Source: Fibrobacterota bacterium (GTDB lineage Bacteria > Fibrobacterota > Fibrobacteria > UBA5070). From it: 49,141 bases of DNA. The DNA lies in the NCBI GenBank assembly GCA_029557215.1, contig JAKPQQ010000315.1:1-49141 (forward strand). The letters run 5' to 3'. The stretch's first letter is position 1, and each line of letters opens with the position of its first letter. Below, piece by piece: positions 39,544 through 49,072 of the stretch. Under the pieces are notes generated by a model. The model was given only the letters and a program-made list of their open reading frames with translations, had not been told where the DNA came from and did not search any database. The position numbers and the translations under genes are program-made.

Positions 39544-42029
39544 TTCTTGGCGCCCGCCTTGGCGGTGTCGACCTTGGCGGCCTTCGCGGCCTTCGCGGCG
39601 GCGGGAACCACGGTCTTCTTGGTCGAATCGACCTTGGCCTTGGCGGCGGGAGCCGCCTTCTTGGCGGGTTCCAGCTTGGCCTTCGGGGCCGCGACGGGGG
39701 CTGCCTTCTTCGCGGTGTCAACCTTGGCGGCGACCACCTTCTTGACCGTGTCCTGCTTGGCGACCTTGGCGGGCGCGGTGGTCTTCTTGGCGGTGTCGGC
39801 CTTGGGCGATGCCGGAGCTTCCTTCTTGGTGGTGTCGACCTTGGCGGCGCCGGCCTTCTTCAGCGAGTCGGCGCGGGCGACGGAATCCGCCACGAAGGCG
39901 GAATCGTCGAACTTGGGCATGAGCGCTCCGCCCGACTTGATGTTGCGGATCATCCAGTCGGCGTCGTCGGTGAGGTCGCTCTTGGGGTAGTCGGTGAGCA
40001 TCTTGCCGTATTCCACCAGGGCGGCCTTTTCGTTCTTCAGGTATTCGCTGAAGGTGAAGGCGATCATGAACTGCGCCTTGTAGGCTTCGTTGGTCTTGCC
40101 GAACCGGACCAGCACGGCGCGGTAGGAAGAAAGGCTCCGAGGGTAGTTCTGCTGCTCGCCGTAGAGCTGTCCCAGCTGGAACAACGCCTGCGCGCGGACG
40201 GAATCCGGCGCGGCGGGGTTCTTCTCCACCTGGCGGTAGAGCGCTTCGGCCTGGTCGAGCGCGCGGCGGTCGTGGGCCGTGCGCGCCGAGTCGAACGCGG
40301 TGGCGAACGGCAGCGCGGCGGGAGCCTGGGGCGCGGCGGAGTGGAGCTTGAACTCGTAGCGCGCCTTCAGGACGGAGTCGATGCGTTCGCGGCCCTTTTC
40401 GTCGAGCGAAGAACGCATCTCGCCGAAGATGCGGCTGCGCACCGAATCGTAGGGAAGAACGGTGGAATCGGTGCGGTACTTGTCGACGTCCACCAGGTAG
40501 GCGTCGCGGAAGGCTGTCTTGCCGACCAGCAGCAGGCGGGCTCCGTCGCGATTGGCGCCCTTGGAAGAATCGACGGCCATTTCCTTGGAGAACAGCGAGT
40601 CCTTCCAGAAGGTGGTGGCGGCGTCGGCCTGGGCCTTGTCGAACAGGAACATCTGGGCCTGCGGGCTCTGGCGCCATTCCTGGGCCCAGTAGATCTTCTC
40701 GTTGTCGGCGACCACCTGGCGCACGTCGGCGCGCATGTCGTGTCCGACTTCGCGGGAGTAGCGGGCGGCGATCTTCCAGTTGATCATGAATTCCAGCACG
40801 CGTTCGGACGGGAATTGACGACGCATCTGGGGCGGGACTTCTTCGGAAATGAAATCGACGTCGCCCTTGGTGAACAGCGCGCCCTTGTCCCAGGTGGCCA
40901 GGACGGCGATGCTCGCGGGAGTCCAGGGATTGGCTTCCTGCCAGCGCTTGAGCACGTCGGCCTTGACCGAAGCGTAGGGCTTGATCGAGGCCGATTCCTT
41001 GGTTTCCAGGTACACGGCCATGTACAGGCTGTCGTTGGCCTTGAACGGATGGATGGTCATTCCGGCCTTGGCGGCTTCGAGTCCCGCGAACAGTTCGGGG
41101 ACCATGCCGATGCCGTAGGGAAGCGCGAACTGGTGCTTCACGCGACCCAGCACGCCTTCGGGAGCCACGGGAGTCCCGACCGGGAACTTCGCGGCGAGCT
41201 TCTTGAAGGCGGCCGCGTCGAGCTTCTTGACGGAGGCGAGCGCCTTGGCGAGCTTGGCCGAGTCCTTGGAGCCCAAGGCGATCAGGCGATACACGGGCTG
41301 CGTGGACCAGAGGTCCGGATTGTTCTTCCAGAACACCATCAGCGAATCCGTGGAAGGGTCCGGGCGTACCGGCGACACCAGTTTGACGCCGTAGCGGGTG
41401 CGCAGGTCGGGAAGGAAATCGCGCATCTTCTGTTCGGTGCGGTTGCGCAGGTACAGATCGGCGACTTCGGTCTTGACGCTGTCGAAGGGCCTGTAATCGA
41501 CGGAATCCTTCTTGAAGGACTCCTTGTTGGCCTGGTAGACGGAATCGAGCTTGACGCCATCGAGCGCGAGGGCGCGGCCGCCACGGGCGCGAAGCGAATC
41601 TTGCGGAAGCTTGCGCACGGTGGAATCCTGCGCGGCGACCCATTTCTGGATCTCGGCGTCGGAGAACCCGTGCTGGTCGGCCAGGATGTCGCGACGGACC
41701 TTGTCGGACAGGATGCGTTCCACGATGCTCGCCCAGCGGTCGGCCTTGGTCTTGTCGCCGGACACGCCCGCGTCCTTCGCGGCCTGGGCGTCGAGCTGGT
41801 AGCGGACGTAGTCGGTGAAGATGCGGGGGAGTTCGGACTCGGGAGTCTGCGGCGCGATTCCGGCGTTCTTCTTCCAGTTGTCCCAACCGGCCTGGTCGAT
41901 CGATCCGGTGTTCCAGGATGCCAGCAGTCCAGGTGCGGATTGGCCGTTGGAAGGTGCCGGGGATTTGCCCGCGCAGGCGACGAGCAGGGAGGCGGTTCCT
42001 GCGGCGAATAGGATTCCAGAAAGGCGCAT
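39540..42029 (-). CDS. lipoprotein with parvulin-like and TPR regions and a Lys/Ala-rich tail
   Basis: 829 residues. The lipobox LLVAC sets the mature N-terminus at Cys19, so it is a lipoprotein. The architecture resembles SurA/PpiD-type chaperones: an N-terminal helical segment, then a degenerate parvulin-like domain (about 250-360: YRLIALGSKD...FKKLAAKFPVG...VLGRVKHQFALPYGIGMVPELFAGLEAAKAGM). A TPR-like block (about 590-705: AEALYRQVEKNPAAPDSV...ALFQLGQLYGEQQNYPRSLSSYRAVL) follows. The last 115 residues are almost only Ala, Lys, Val, Pro, Thr and Asp (repeats like KVDTAKKAAPVA). A periplasmic folding factor is the likely role. First gene of the DUF4321-gatA-NlpC operon. Confidence 0.8.
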   Translation of the reverse strand: MRLSGILFAAGTASLLVACAGKSPAPSNGQSAPGLLASWNTGSIDQAGWDNWKKNAGIAPQTPESELPRIFTDYVRYQLDAQAAKDAGVSGDKTKADRWASIVERILSDKVRRDILADQHGFSDAEIQKWVAAQDSTVRKLPQDSLRARGGRALALDGVKLDSVYQANKESFKKDSVDYRPFDSVKTEVADLYLRNRTEQKMRDFLPDLRTRYGVKLVSPVRPDPSTDSLMVFWKNNPDLWSTQPVYRLIALGSKDSAKLAKALASVKKLDAAAFKKLAAKFPVGTPVAPEGVLGRVKHQFALPYGIGMVPELFAGLEAAKAGMTIHPFKANDSLYMAVYLETKESASIKPYASVKADVLKRWQEANPWTPASIAVLATWDKGALFTKGDVDFISEEVPPQMRRQFPSERVLEFMINWKIAARYSREVGHDMRADVRQVVADNEKIYWAQEWRQSPQAQMFLFDKAQADAATTFWKDSLFSKEMAVDSSKGANRDGARLLLVGKTAFRDAYLVDVDKYRTDSTVLPYDSVRSRIFGEMRSSLDEKGRERIDSVLKARYEFKLHSAAPQAPAALPFATAFDSARTAHDRRALDQAEALYRQVEKNPAAPDSVRAQALFQLGQLYGEQQNYPRSLSSYRAVLVRFGKTNEAYKAQFMIAFTFSEYLKNEKAALVEYGKMLTDYPKSDLTDDADWMIRNIKSGGALMPKFDDSAFVADSVARADSLKKAGAAKVDTTKKEAPASPKADTAKKTTAPAKVAKQDTVKKVVAAKVDTAKKAAPVAAPKAKLEPAKKAAPAAKAKVDSTKKTVVPAAAKAAKAAKVDTAKAGAKK

Positions 42030-42127
42030 TCGTGTCCCCGTGAGGAGTGTGGTTGGAAAGGTTCTGTCGAGAACGAAGTGTCGTCCGGAGGACGCCAAAA
42101 TAGATAAGCCCGCGGCGAGCGGACCAG

Positions 42128-42484
42128 TCAGGAAATGGCCTGGATCGCTTCTTCGACGGTGTCGTGCAGTTCCAGGAGGGTCGTGGCTCCGATGATTTCG
42201 ATGATTTCGTAGACGGGCTCGGAGACCTGGCAGAGCCGGAACGAGCCGCCGCGCTCGCGAGTCACGCGGCTGAAATGGAGGATCACCCCAAGGCCGGTGC
42301 TGTTGACGTAGCGCAGATCGTGGCAGTCGGCGATCAGATGCACCACCCCGCCATCCAGGAGCGAAGTGACTTCTTCCAGGGTCCGCTCCACGGCGGAGGC
42401 GTCGAATTCTCCGGACAATCGCAGCACCCGCGCATCCGAGCGACCGGCGACCGGAAGGACGTTCAATTCCAGGGCGTGGTTCAT
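42128..42484 (-). CDS. STAS-domain anti-anti-sigma factor
   Basis: 118 residues: a classical single-domain STAS protein (VLRLSGEFDASAVERTLEEV...LIADCHDLRYVNSTGLGVILHFSRV) with Ser62/Thr63 at the RsbV/SpoIIAA phosphorylation site. It lies 58 bases downstream of a SpoIIE-type phosphatase gene on the same strand, a likely partner that would dephosphorylate it. TACCTT lies 7 bases before the ATG and there is no Shine-Dalgarno, so it may also have its own leaderless transcript. Confidence 0.88.
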   Translation of the reverse strand: MNHALELNVLPVAGRSDARVLRLSGEFDASAVERTLEEVTSLLDGGVVHLIADCHDLRYVNSTGLGVILHFSRVTRERGGSFRLCQVSEPVYEIIEIIGATTLLELHDTVEEAIQAIS

Positions 42485-42542
42485 TTGCTTAAAGGTAAGC
42501 CTTTCCCGTGCGGAAAACCCAGATGGCGGATGGCTTGCACGG

Positions 42543-44456
42543 TCAGGCGACCTTGAAGACGACCAGGGTGCGGTCGTCGGTGGGGGGGACCTGGCGGCGG
42601 AACCTGTCGAGTTCGGCCAGCACTTCCTCGATGGTTTCTTCCGCGGGCAATTCCTGGTACTTCTCGAAGCATCGCTCCAGGCGCTCCAGGCCGAAGGCCT
42701 GTCCGTCGGGGCCTCGGCAGTCGGTGACACCGTCGGTGTACAGGAGCACCGAGTCGCCGGGAGCGAGGAACAGCCGCTTTTCGTCGCGGGGCAGGAACCG
42801 CTCCCTCTGCAGGCCCAGGGCGAGGCCTCCGGTGCGGATGCGGTGCATCTTGCGGTCCACGCTGGAATACCAAAGGATGTGCTCGTGGCCGGCGCCGCTC
42901 CAGGTGAGGAGCCGGTCGCGGGCGCTCCAACGCAGCGCCAGGAAGGTCATGAACGTGAACGGATCGAGCTGGGGCACCAGGCGTTCTTCCAGGCTCCGGA
43001 TCAGCTTGGATGGCGACGCGGCGGGGTCGTGGTCCACCAGAAGGTGCAGGGTGGTGCGCACGATCAGCATGATCATGCCTGCCGGAAGCCCCTTGCCGGA
43101 AACGTCGCCGATCACGGCCAGGAGCTTGTCGTCGGGGACCGGGAGCAGGTCGTAGTAGTCGCCGCCGACTTCGCGGGCGGGGAGCACGCGCGCGGCCATT
43201 GTCATGCCGGCCACCGAAGGCATGGCGCGAGGCAGCAGGCTGCGCTGGATCTTGGAGGCGATCTCGAACTCGCGGGAAAGCCGCGAATCTTCCTGCAGGC
43301 GGTGGTAGACCGCCTCGTAGTGCAGGCTGAACACGGCCTGCTGGGCCAAGAAGTCCAGAAGGTGCAGGTCGATCGAAGAAAATTGTTCGCGGTCGGCGGG
43401 CAAGGATAGGATCACGAGCCCCAGGTTGCGGCCGCGGGTGCGGATGGGGGCCGCCGCCAGCCGCTGGACGTGGAGCGACTGCAGGGCGAAGGCCTCGATC
43501 CGGTCCACATCCAGGATTTCGCGGGCCGTGGCGGTTTCCGTGCCCGGGAACCGCGACAGCAGGATCTGCGCGGTGAGGGTGGACGATGGATCCTTGGCCA
43601 GGTCGCGGAAGACACCTCGCGACACGGCGCAGGCGAGCCGGTTGGACAGCGTGTCGGATTCCGTCTGCACGAGCTCCCGGTAGAGGAAGATCGCGCCGCC
43701 GTTGGCGCCGGAAGACTGCGCGGCGAATCCCAGCAGGGCTTCCAGCCGTTCCAGGGGGAATTCCTCGTCCTGCGAGGGGCGCGAGCTGGTGGTGCCGGCC
43801 AGCAGTTCCTGCAACGCCTGGGGTTGCAGGGCCTCGCGGGCGCGCTGGATCCGAAGCGAATTCTCGCGACGGATCCGGGAAAGGGCCTGCGTGGCGGTGA
43901 GCACCGCGCCGACGACGGAAAACGGCAGCCACCAGATCTTGGAGAACAACGACGCGGCCAGCAGGATCGCGGCGGCGATCCGCAGCGCCCTGACCCAGTT
44001 CACCGGCGCGGTGTAGACGGCCAAGGCGTCGAAGACCAGGTAGGAGGCGATCCAGGCCAGGCGAGCCGGAAGCTCCAGGTCGGTGCCGGTGGCCAGGGCC
44101 GCCCCGAGCGCGAACAACGGGATCAAGGATGCGGCGAACCGGCGGGCCTTCAGGTACCGCTGGGACATACCCGTGCGCAGCGCCGTCAGGCTGCCTTCCG
44201 ACAGCGCGACCATCAGCGCCATGCCCGCGAGGCAGTTCCAGACCAGCTCCCGACGGGCGATCCAGGCGAATCCACCGGACTGCGGTCCGATCTGGGCCGC
44301 GACGTCCAGGCCGCTCAGGACGAACAGGCCCGCGACCTGGATCCAGCCCGTCCACCACAGGCGTCCCCTGTTGGTCAAGGCCAGTCCCAGGAACGGCAAC
44401 GGAAGCAGCCACACGATGAGCGTGAGGGTTTCGCTCAGATCGAACACCGGGCTCAT
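42543..44456 (-). CDS. membrane-bound GAF-SpoIIE (PP2C) phosphatase
   Basis: 637 residues. About six transmembrane helices in the first 190 residues, a short coiled region (RIRRENSLRIQRAREAL), a GAF-like domain (about 230-385, GFAAQSSGANGGAIFLYREL...LAAAPIRTRGRNLGLVILSLPA), and a C-terminal PP2C/SpoIIE catalytic domain with the metal-binding aspartates in REVGGDYYDLLPV, IGDVSGKGLPAGM, LLYTDGVTDCR and PTDDRTLVVF. It would dephosphorylate STAS proteins in response to a membrane or small-molecule signal. ATGA overlap with the FlhB-like gene upstream. Confidence 0.92.
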   Translation of the reverse strand: MSPVFDLSETLTLIVWLLPLPFLGLALTNRGRLWWTGWIQVAGLFVLSGLDVAAQIGPQSGGFAWIARRELVWNCLAGMALMVALSEGSLTALRTGMSQRYLKARRFAASLIPLFALGAALATGTDLELPARLAWIASYLVFDALAVYTAPVNWVRALRIAAAILLAASLFSKIWWLPFSVVGAVLTATQALSRIRRENSLRIQRAREALQPQALQELLAGTTSSRPSQDEEFPLERLEALLGFAAQSSGANGGAIFLYRELVQTESDTLSNRLACAVSRGVFRDLAKDPSSTLTAQILLSRFPGTETATAREILDVDRIEAFALQSLHVQRLAAAPIRTRGRNLGLVILSLPADREQFSSIDLHLLDFLAQQAVFSLHYEAVYHRLQEDSRLSREFEIASKIQRSLLPRAMPSVAGMTMAARVLPAREVGGDYYDLLPVPDDKLLAVIGDVSGKGLPAGMIMLIVRTTLHLLVDHDPAASPSKLIRSLEERLVPQLDPFTFMTFLALRWSARDRLLTWSGAGHEHILWYSSVDRKMHRIRTGGLALGLQRERFLPRDEKRLFLAPGDSVLLYTDGVTDCRGPDGQAFGLERLERCFEKYQELPAEETIEEVLAELDRFRRQVPPTDDRTLVVFKVA

Positions 44457-44752
44457 GCGACGGCCGTCCGGGGTTTGAGCCTGTACACGAACGCGATCAC
44501 TTCGGCGACCGCCTGGTAGAGTTCGGGCGGGATCGGACGCTCGATCCCCACCTTGCCCAAGGTCTCGGCGAGCAGGGCGTCCTCGTGGACGGGAACCTTG
44601 GCCGATTGCGCGAGCTCCAGGATCCGTTCGGCCACGGCGCCGTAACCGCCGGCCACCACCTGCGGGGCGGCGTCCAGCTCGCGGCGGTAGCGCAAAGCCA
44701 CCGCCACTTTCCGACGCGTGGAGTCGGCCGAGCCGTTTGGTGATCCTGGCAT
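44453..44752 (-). CDS. FlhB C-terminal homologue (FlhX-like export switch protein)
   Basis: 99 residues that align with the cytoplasmic end of FlhB/YscU: VAVALRYRRELDAAPQVVAGGYGAVAERILELAQSAKVPVHEDALLAETLGKVGIERPIPPELYQAVAEVIAFVYRL. The transmembrane part and the NPTH autocleavage motif are absent, as in the stand-alone FlhX/YlqH forms that can substitute for the cleaved FlhB fragment. No flagellar or type III secretion gene is otherwise visible. It is coupled to the SpoIIE phosphatase (ATGA). No Shine-Dalgarno; a TACTAT hexamer lies 10 bases before the ATG. Confidence 0.85.
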   Translation of the reverse strand: MPGSPNGSADSTRRKVAVALRYRRELDAAPQVVAGGYGAVAERILELAQSAKVPVHEDALLAETLGKVGIERPIPPELYQAVAEVIAFVYRLKPRTAVA

Positions 44753-44775
44753 GAGATCACAAATAGTACCGTTTT

Positions 44776-45414
44776 TCAGAAATTGGTGCTGCGCAACCGT
44801 CGCGATCGCGGCACGTCGGCCGATGAAAACGACGGTCCGTGGCCCGGAAGCAAGGTCCAGTGGGCCGGGAACCTCTGGATCCGGTCGAGCGTTTTTTCCT
44901 GGCGCGTCTCGTCGCCCCGCCAAAGGTCGCATCTGCCGGCGGCGCTGGAAAAACACGCGTCGCCCACCAGGCACAACGACAACTCGTCGGCCAGGAACCC
45001 GCAATGCCCCGGGCTGTGGCCGGGCAGGTGCATCACGTCCAGGCGTTCGCGCCCGAACAGCACCGGTACGCCTTCGCAGAGCGCTTCGTCGATTTCCGGC
45101 AGGTCGGGGACCGGCATGCGCAGTTCCCGGCATTGTTCCTCGATCGCCTCCCACAGGGGCCAGTCCTCGCGGTGCAGGGCCACGCCGCAGGAGGTGTCTT
45201 CCCGCAGACGCCCCACGGCGGCGATGTTGTCGATGTGCGCATGCGTGAGCACGATGGTCACCAGCGACACGCCGTTGGACAGCAACAGGTCGAAGATCTC
45301 GTCGGGTTCGCCGCCGGGATCCACCAGAACGCCTTCGCGCGTGCGGTCGCACCAGAACAGCGCGGTGTTGGCGCCCAGCTCGCCGGAAGGAAAGATCAGG
45401 TGTTCGAGAGCCAT
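44776..45414 (-). CDS. metallo-beta-lactamase-fold hydrolase (YcbL/glyoxalase II-like)
   Basis: 212 residues. MBL features: LVDPGGEPDEI, THAHIDN, LPGHSPGH, VGDACFSSAAGRCDLWRGD and a final LLPGHGP. The family motif HxHxDH appears as HAHIDN, so the fourth position is Asn instead of His; the other metal ligands (His, His, Asp, His, Asp, His) seem present. The overall pattern is closest to YcbL-type glyoxalase II paralogues acting on thioesters. It overlaps the upstream phosphoesterase gene by 19 bases. Whether a dinuclear site can form is open. Confidence 0.85.
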   Translation of the reverse strand: MALEHLIFPSGELGANTALFWCDRTREGVLVDPGGEPDEIFDLLLSNGVSLVTIVLTHAHIDNIAAVGRLREDTSCGVALHREDWPLWEAIEEQCRELRMPVPDLPEIDEALCEGVPVLFGRERLDVMHLPGHSPGHCGFLADELSLCLVGDACFSSAAGRCDLWRGDETRQEKTLDRIQRFPAHWTLLPGHGPSFSSADVPRSRRLRSTNF

Positions 45415-46208
45415 GGAAACCCCTCCCGGGTGCGATCCACAAGCCGCGGCGGCTTGTCCGGAGCCAGCCAGACGCACGTGCGCATCGCGACCCAGTCTCC
45501 GTTGTTGATGTAGGTGCCTTCGGGGCCTTCGGTCAGGAGCGGACGGTGCGAATGTCCGTGCACCACGCCCGAAAGACCGAATTCGCGCATCCAGGAGCGC
45601 GACATGGGTTCGAGTTCGACCGTGCTGGCGGCGGGGCCTGGCTCGATCCGCTTGGAACCGGCCCCCACGCCCAAGGCCATGGGGAGGGCGATGTCCGGAT
45701 GCAGCGCGTGCCACAAGCCCTGCGCGAGGCCGGAACGCAGGACCCGGCGCACCATCCTGTCCATCCGCTCCGACGGAGCGGTGGCGTCGCCGTGCATGGC
45801 CAGCCACCGTCGGCCGGCGATCTCCAGCAGCCAGCCGTCGGGATGGACCTCGGCTTGACAGATCTTGGCGAGTTCCGGGCCGATCGCGAAATCGTGGTTG
45901 CCCGCGACGAACCGCACCTTCACCCCGGCGTCGGACACCTTGCGGACCTCGTGCAGGAACTCCCAGTGGGCCGAAGGCACCGCGCGGCGCCATTCCCACC
46001 AGAACTCGAAGGTGTCGCCTCCGAACACGAGGTCGTCGATCGCGCCGGGCAGGCCGCGCAGGAGCGCCTTCATGGACTCCAGGCGATCGCGCGCGTCCGG
46101 TCCCGTTCCCCAGTGGAGATCGGAAAGGAACAACGTCCGGCCCGCGGCGACGGCCGGCCCTTCCAGAAGGGGGCGGATCCACCCGGGCACCCAGACGGAG
46201 TTAGACAA
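45396..46208 (-). CDS. LpxH-like metallophosphoesterase
   Basis: 270 residues of the calcineurin-like family: LFLSDLHWG, LVFGGDTFEFWWEW, FVAGNHDFAIG, AMHGDA and VVHGHSHRP carry the two-metal site, and the size and helix-rich cap region suit LpxH, the UDP-2,3-diacylglucosamine pyrophosphatase of lipid A synthesis. It differs in having GNHDF rather than the GNRDF of LpxH, so another substrate is possible. A TTG start is inferred from GAGG 9 bases upstream; in-frame GTG codons lie soon after. guaB precedes it by 35 bases. Confidence 0.8.
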   Translation of the reverse strand: MSNSVWVPGWIRPLLEGPAVAAGRTLFLSDLHWGTGPDARDRLESMKALLRGLPGAIDDLVFGGDTFEFWWEWRRAVPSAHWEFLHEVRKVSDAGVKVRFVAGNHDFAIGPELAKICQAEVHPDGWLLEIAGRRWLAMHGDATAPSERMDRMVRRVLRSGLAQGLWHALHPDIALPMALGVGAGSKRIEPGPAASTVELEPMSRSWMREFGLSGVVHGHSHRPLLTEGPEGTYINNGDWVAMRTCVWLAPDKPPRLVDRTREGFPWLSNT

Positions 46209-46243
46209 TTCCTGTCGCCTCGTCGCGGAACCTGGCGGCCGCG

Positions 46244-47875
<1,632 letters not shown>

Positions 47876-48184
47876 ATGATGCAGGCCATGATCTACTCGA
47901 CCAAGTCCCTGCGACCTGGATTGACGATCCAGGATCCCGTGAGGGACTCCAAGGGGATGGTCCTTTTGCCCGCCGGAGCGCTTCTCACCGAATCGTTGAT
48001 CGCCCAGCTGCTCCAGCGCGGAGTGCCGGCGGTTTCCGTGACCAGCCAGGAAAACGAGGACGAGATGCTCGTGCGGGTGGAGCGCGAAAAGGAATCGATC
48101 CGCTCCATGTTCGGCGAATCGGGGGCGACACCGGAGCTGGAACAGCTGCGGCGGTTGCTGATGGAGCGCATCGATGCCGGTTGA
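47876..48184 (+). CDS. small protein like the N-terminal region of HD-GYP proteins
   Basis: 102 residues. YSTKSLRPGLTIQDPVRDSKGMVLLPAGALLTESLIAQLLQRGVPAVSV fits the segment (xLxPGMxLxxDVxDxxGxVLLxxGxxLT...L) that precedes the HD domain in many HD-GYP proteins; the rest is a charged helix. AAGGA lies 5 bases before the tandem ATG. It overlaps the HDOD gene start by 11 bases and is probably its partner. No HD domain is present in this polypeptide. Confidence 0.72.
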   Translation: MMQAMIYSTKSLRPGLTIQDPVRDSKGMVLLPAGALLTESLIAQLLQRGVPAVSVTSQENEDEMLVRVEREKESIRSMFGESGATPELEQLRRLLMERIDAG

Positions 48185-49040
48185 AGGACTCACCGCCGAC
48201 GCCTTGGCGCAGCACGTCAAGAGCATCCCCACCCTGCCGACGGTGCTCACCGAGCTTTCGCGGCGCATGGAAGACCCCAAGACGTCCTCCGACGACCTGG
48301 CCCAGGTGATCCTGCAGGACCAGGCGATCTCCAGCAAGGTGCTCAAGCTCGTGAATTCGCCGTTCTACGGCTATTCGGGCCGCATCAACACGATCAACCA
48401 GGGCATCGTGATCCTGGGGTTCAACGCCGTCAAGAACCTGGTGCTTTCCACCAGCGTGCTGGAGGCCTTCAAGGGCGCGCGCTCCGGCGAAGCCTTCCGC
48501 ATGGACCATTTGTGGGTGCATTCGGCGTCGGTCGCGGGTGCCGCCAAGCTCCTGGCCGAACGCGCGGGCGGAGCCGATCCCGAAGAGGCGTTCGTGGCGG
48601 GGCTCCTGCACGACATCGGCAAGATCCTGCTCTGGATCTCCGAGCCCAAGCTCCTGACCGGATGCATCGCGGCGTCCAAGACCCACCGGATCCCGCTGAG
48701 CGACGTCGAACGCAAGGTGATCGGATTCGGCGACAACGAACTGGCCGCGGTGCTCGCCGAAAAGTGGAAGTTCCCGACTTCGCTCAAGGACGCCCTGCGC
48801 TGGCGGATCCAACCCGAATTCGCCGGCGCCAACACCCCGTTGGCCGCCTGCATCCACTGCGCGAACATCCTGTGCATGGCCATGGGAGCGTCTCCGGTCC
48901 AGCCCGCCGTGCTGCCCATTCCCGAAACCAAGGCCTGGGAGCTGTTGGGACTGCACCACGACGACCGCCTGCGCAACATCCTGGCCGAACTGCCGTTGCG
49001 CATCGAAAGCGCCCGCGCGTTCGTACTAACTCGGTATTGA
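48174..49040 (+). CDS. HDOD-domain protein
   Basis: 288 residues. The N-terminal HDOD core (IPTLPTVLTELSRRMEDPKTSSDDLAQVILQDQAISSKVLKLVNSPFYG...INQGIVILGFNAVKNLVLSTSVLEAF) is followed by a region with HLWVHS and LLHDIGKILLW, which retains an apparent HD pair, unlike many degenerate HDOD proteins. Such proteins act in signalling, often with cyclic-di-GMP pathways or sigma-factor control. The ATG lies inside the end of the small upstream gene, so the two are translationally coupled. Confidence 0.9.
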   Translation: MPVEGLTADALAQHVKSIPTLPTVLTELSRRMEDPKTSSDDLAQVILQDQAISSKVLKLVNSPFYGYSGRINTINQGIVILGFNAVKNLVLSTSVLEAFKGARSGEAFRMDHLWVHSASVAGAAKLLAERAGGADPEEAFVAGLLHDIGKILLWISEPKLLTGCIAASKTHRIPLSDVERKVIGFGDNELAAVLAEKWKFPTSLKDALRWRIQPEFAGANTPLAACIHCANILCMAMGASPVQPAVLPIPETKAWELLGLHHDDRLRNILAELPLRIESARAFVLTRY

Positions 49041-49064
49041 AATAATTCCATTTTATGCTATATT
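49037..49064 (+). promoter_or_regulatory. strong consensus-like promoter at the right edge
   Basis: TTGAAA, 16-base spacer, TATATT. The -35 overlaps the HDOD stop codon and the -10 ends 8 bases before the next ATG, so the transcript should begin at or just before that ATG. Confidence 0.6.
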
Positions 49065-49072
49065 TATCATCC

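Noticed and set aside
39540..39900. Repetitive DNA that might be a tandem repeat or CRISPR-like array
   Set aside because: The repetition follows codons of an in-frame Lys/Ala-rich protein tail, has no constant unit length and no spacers.
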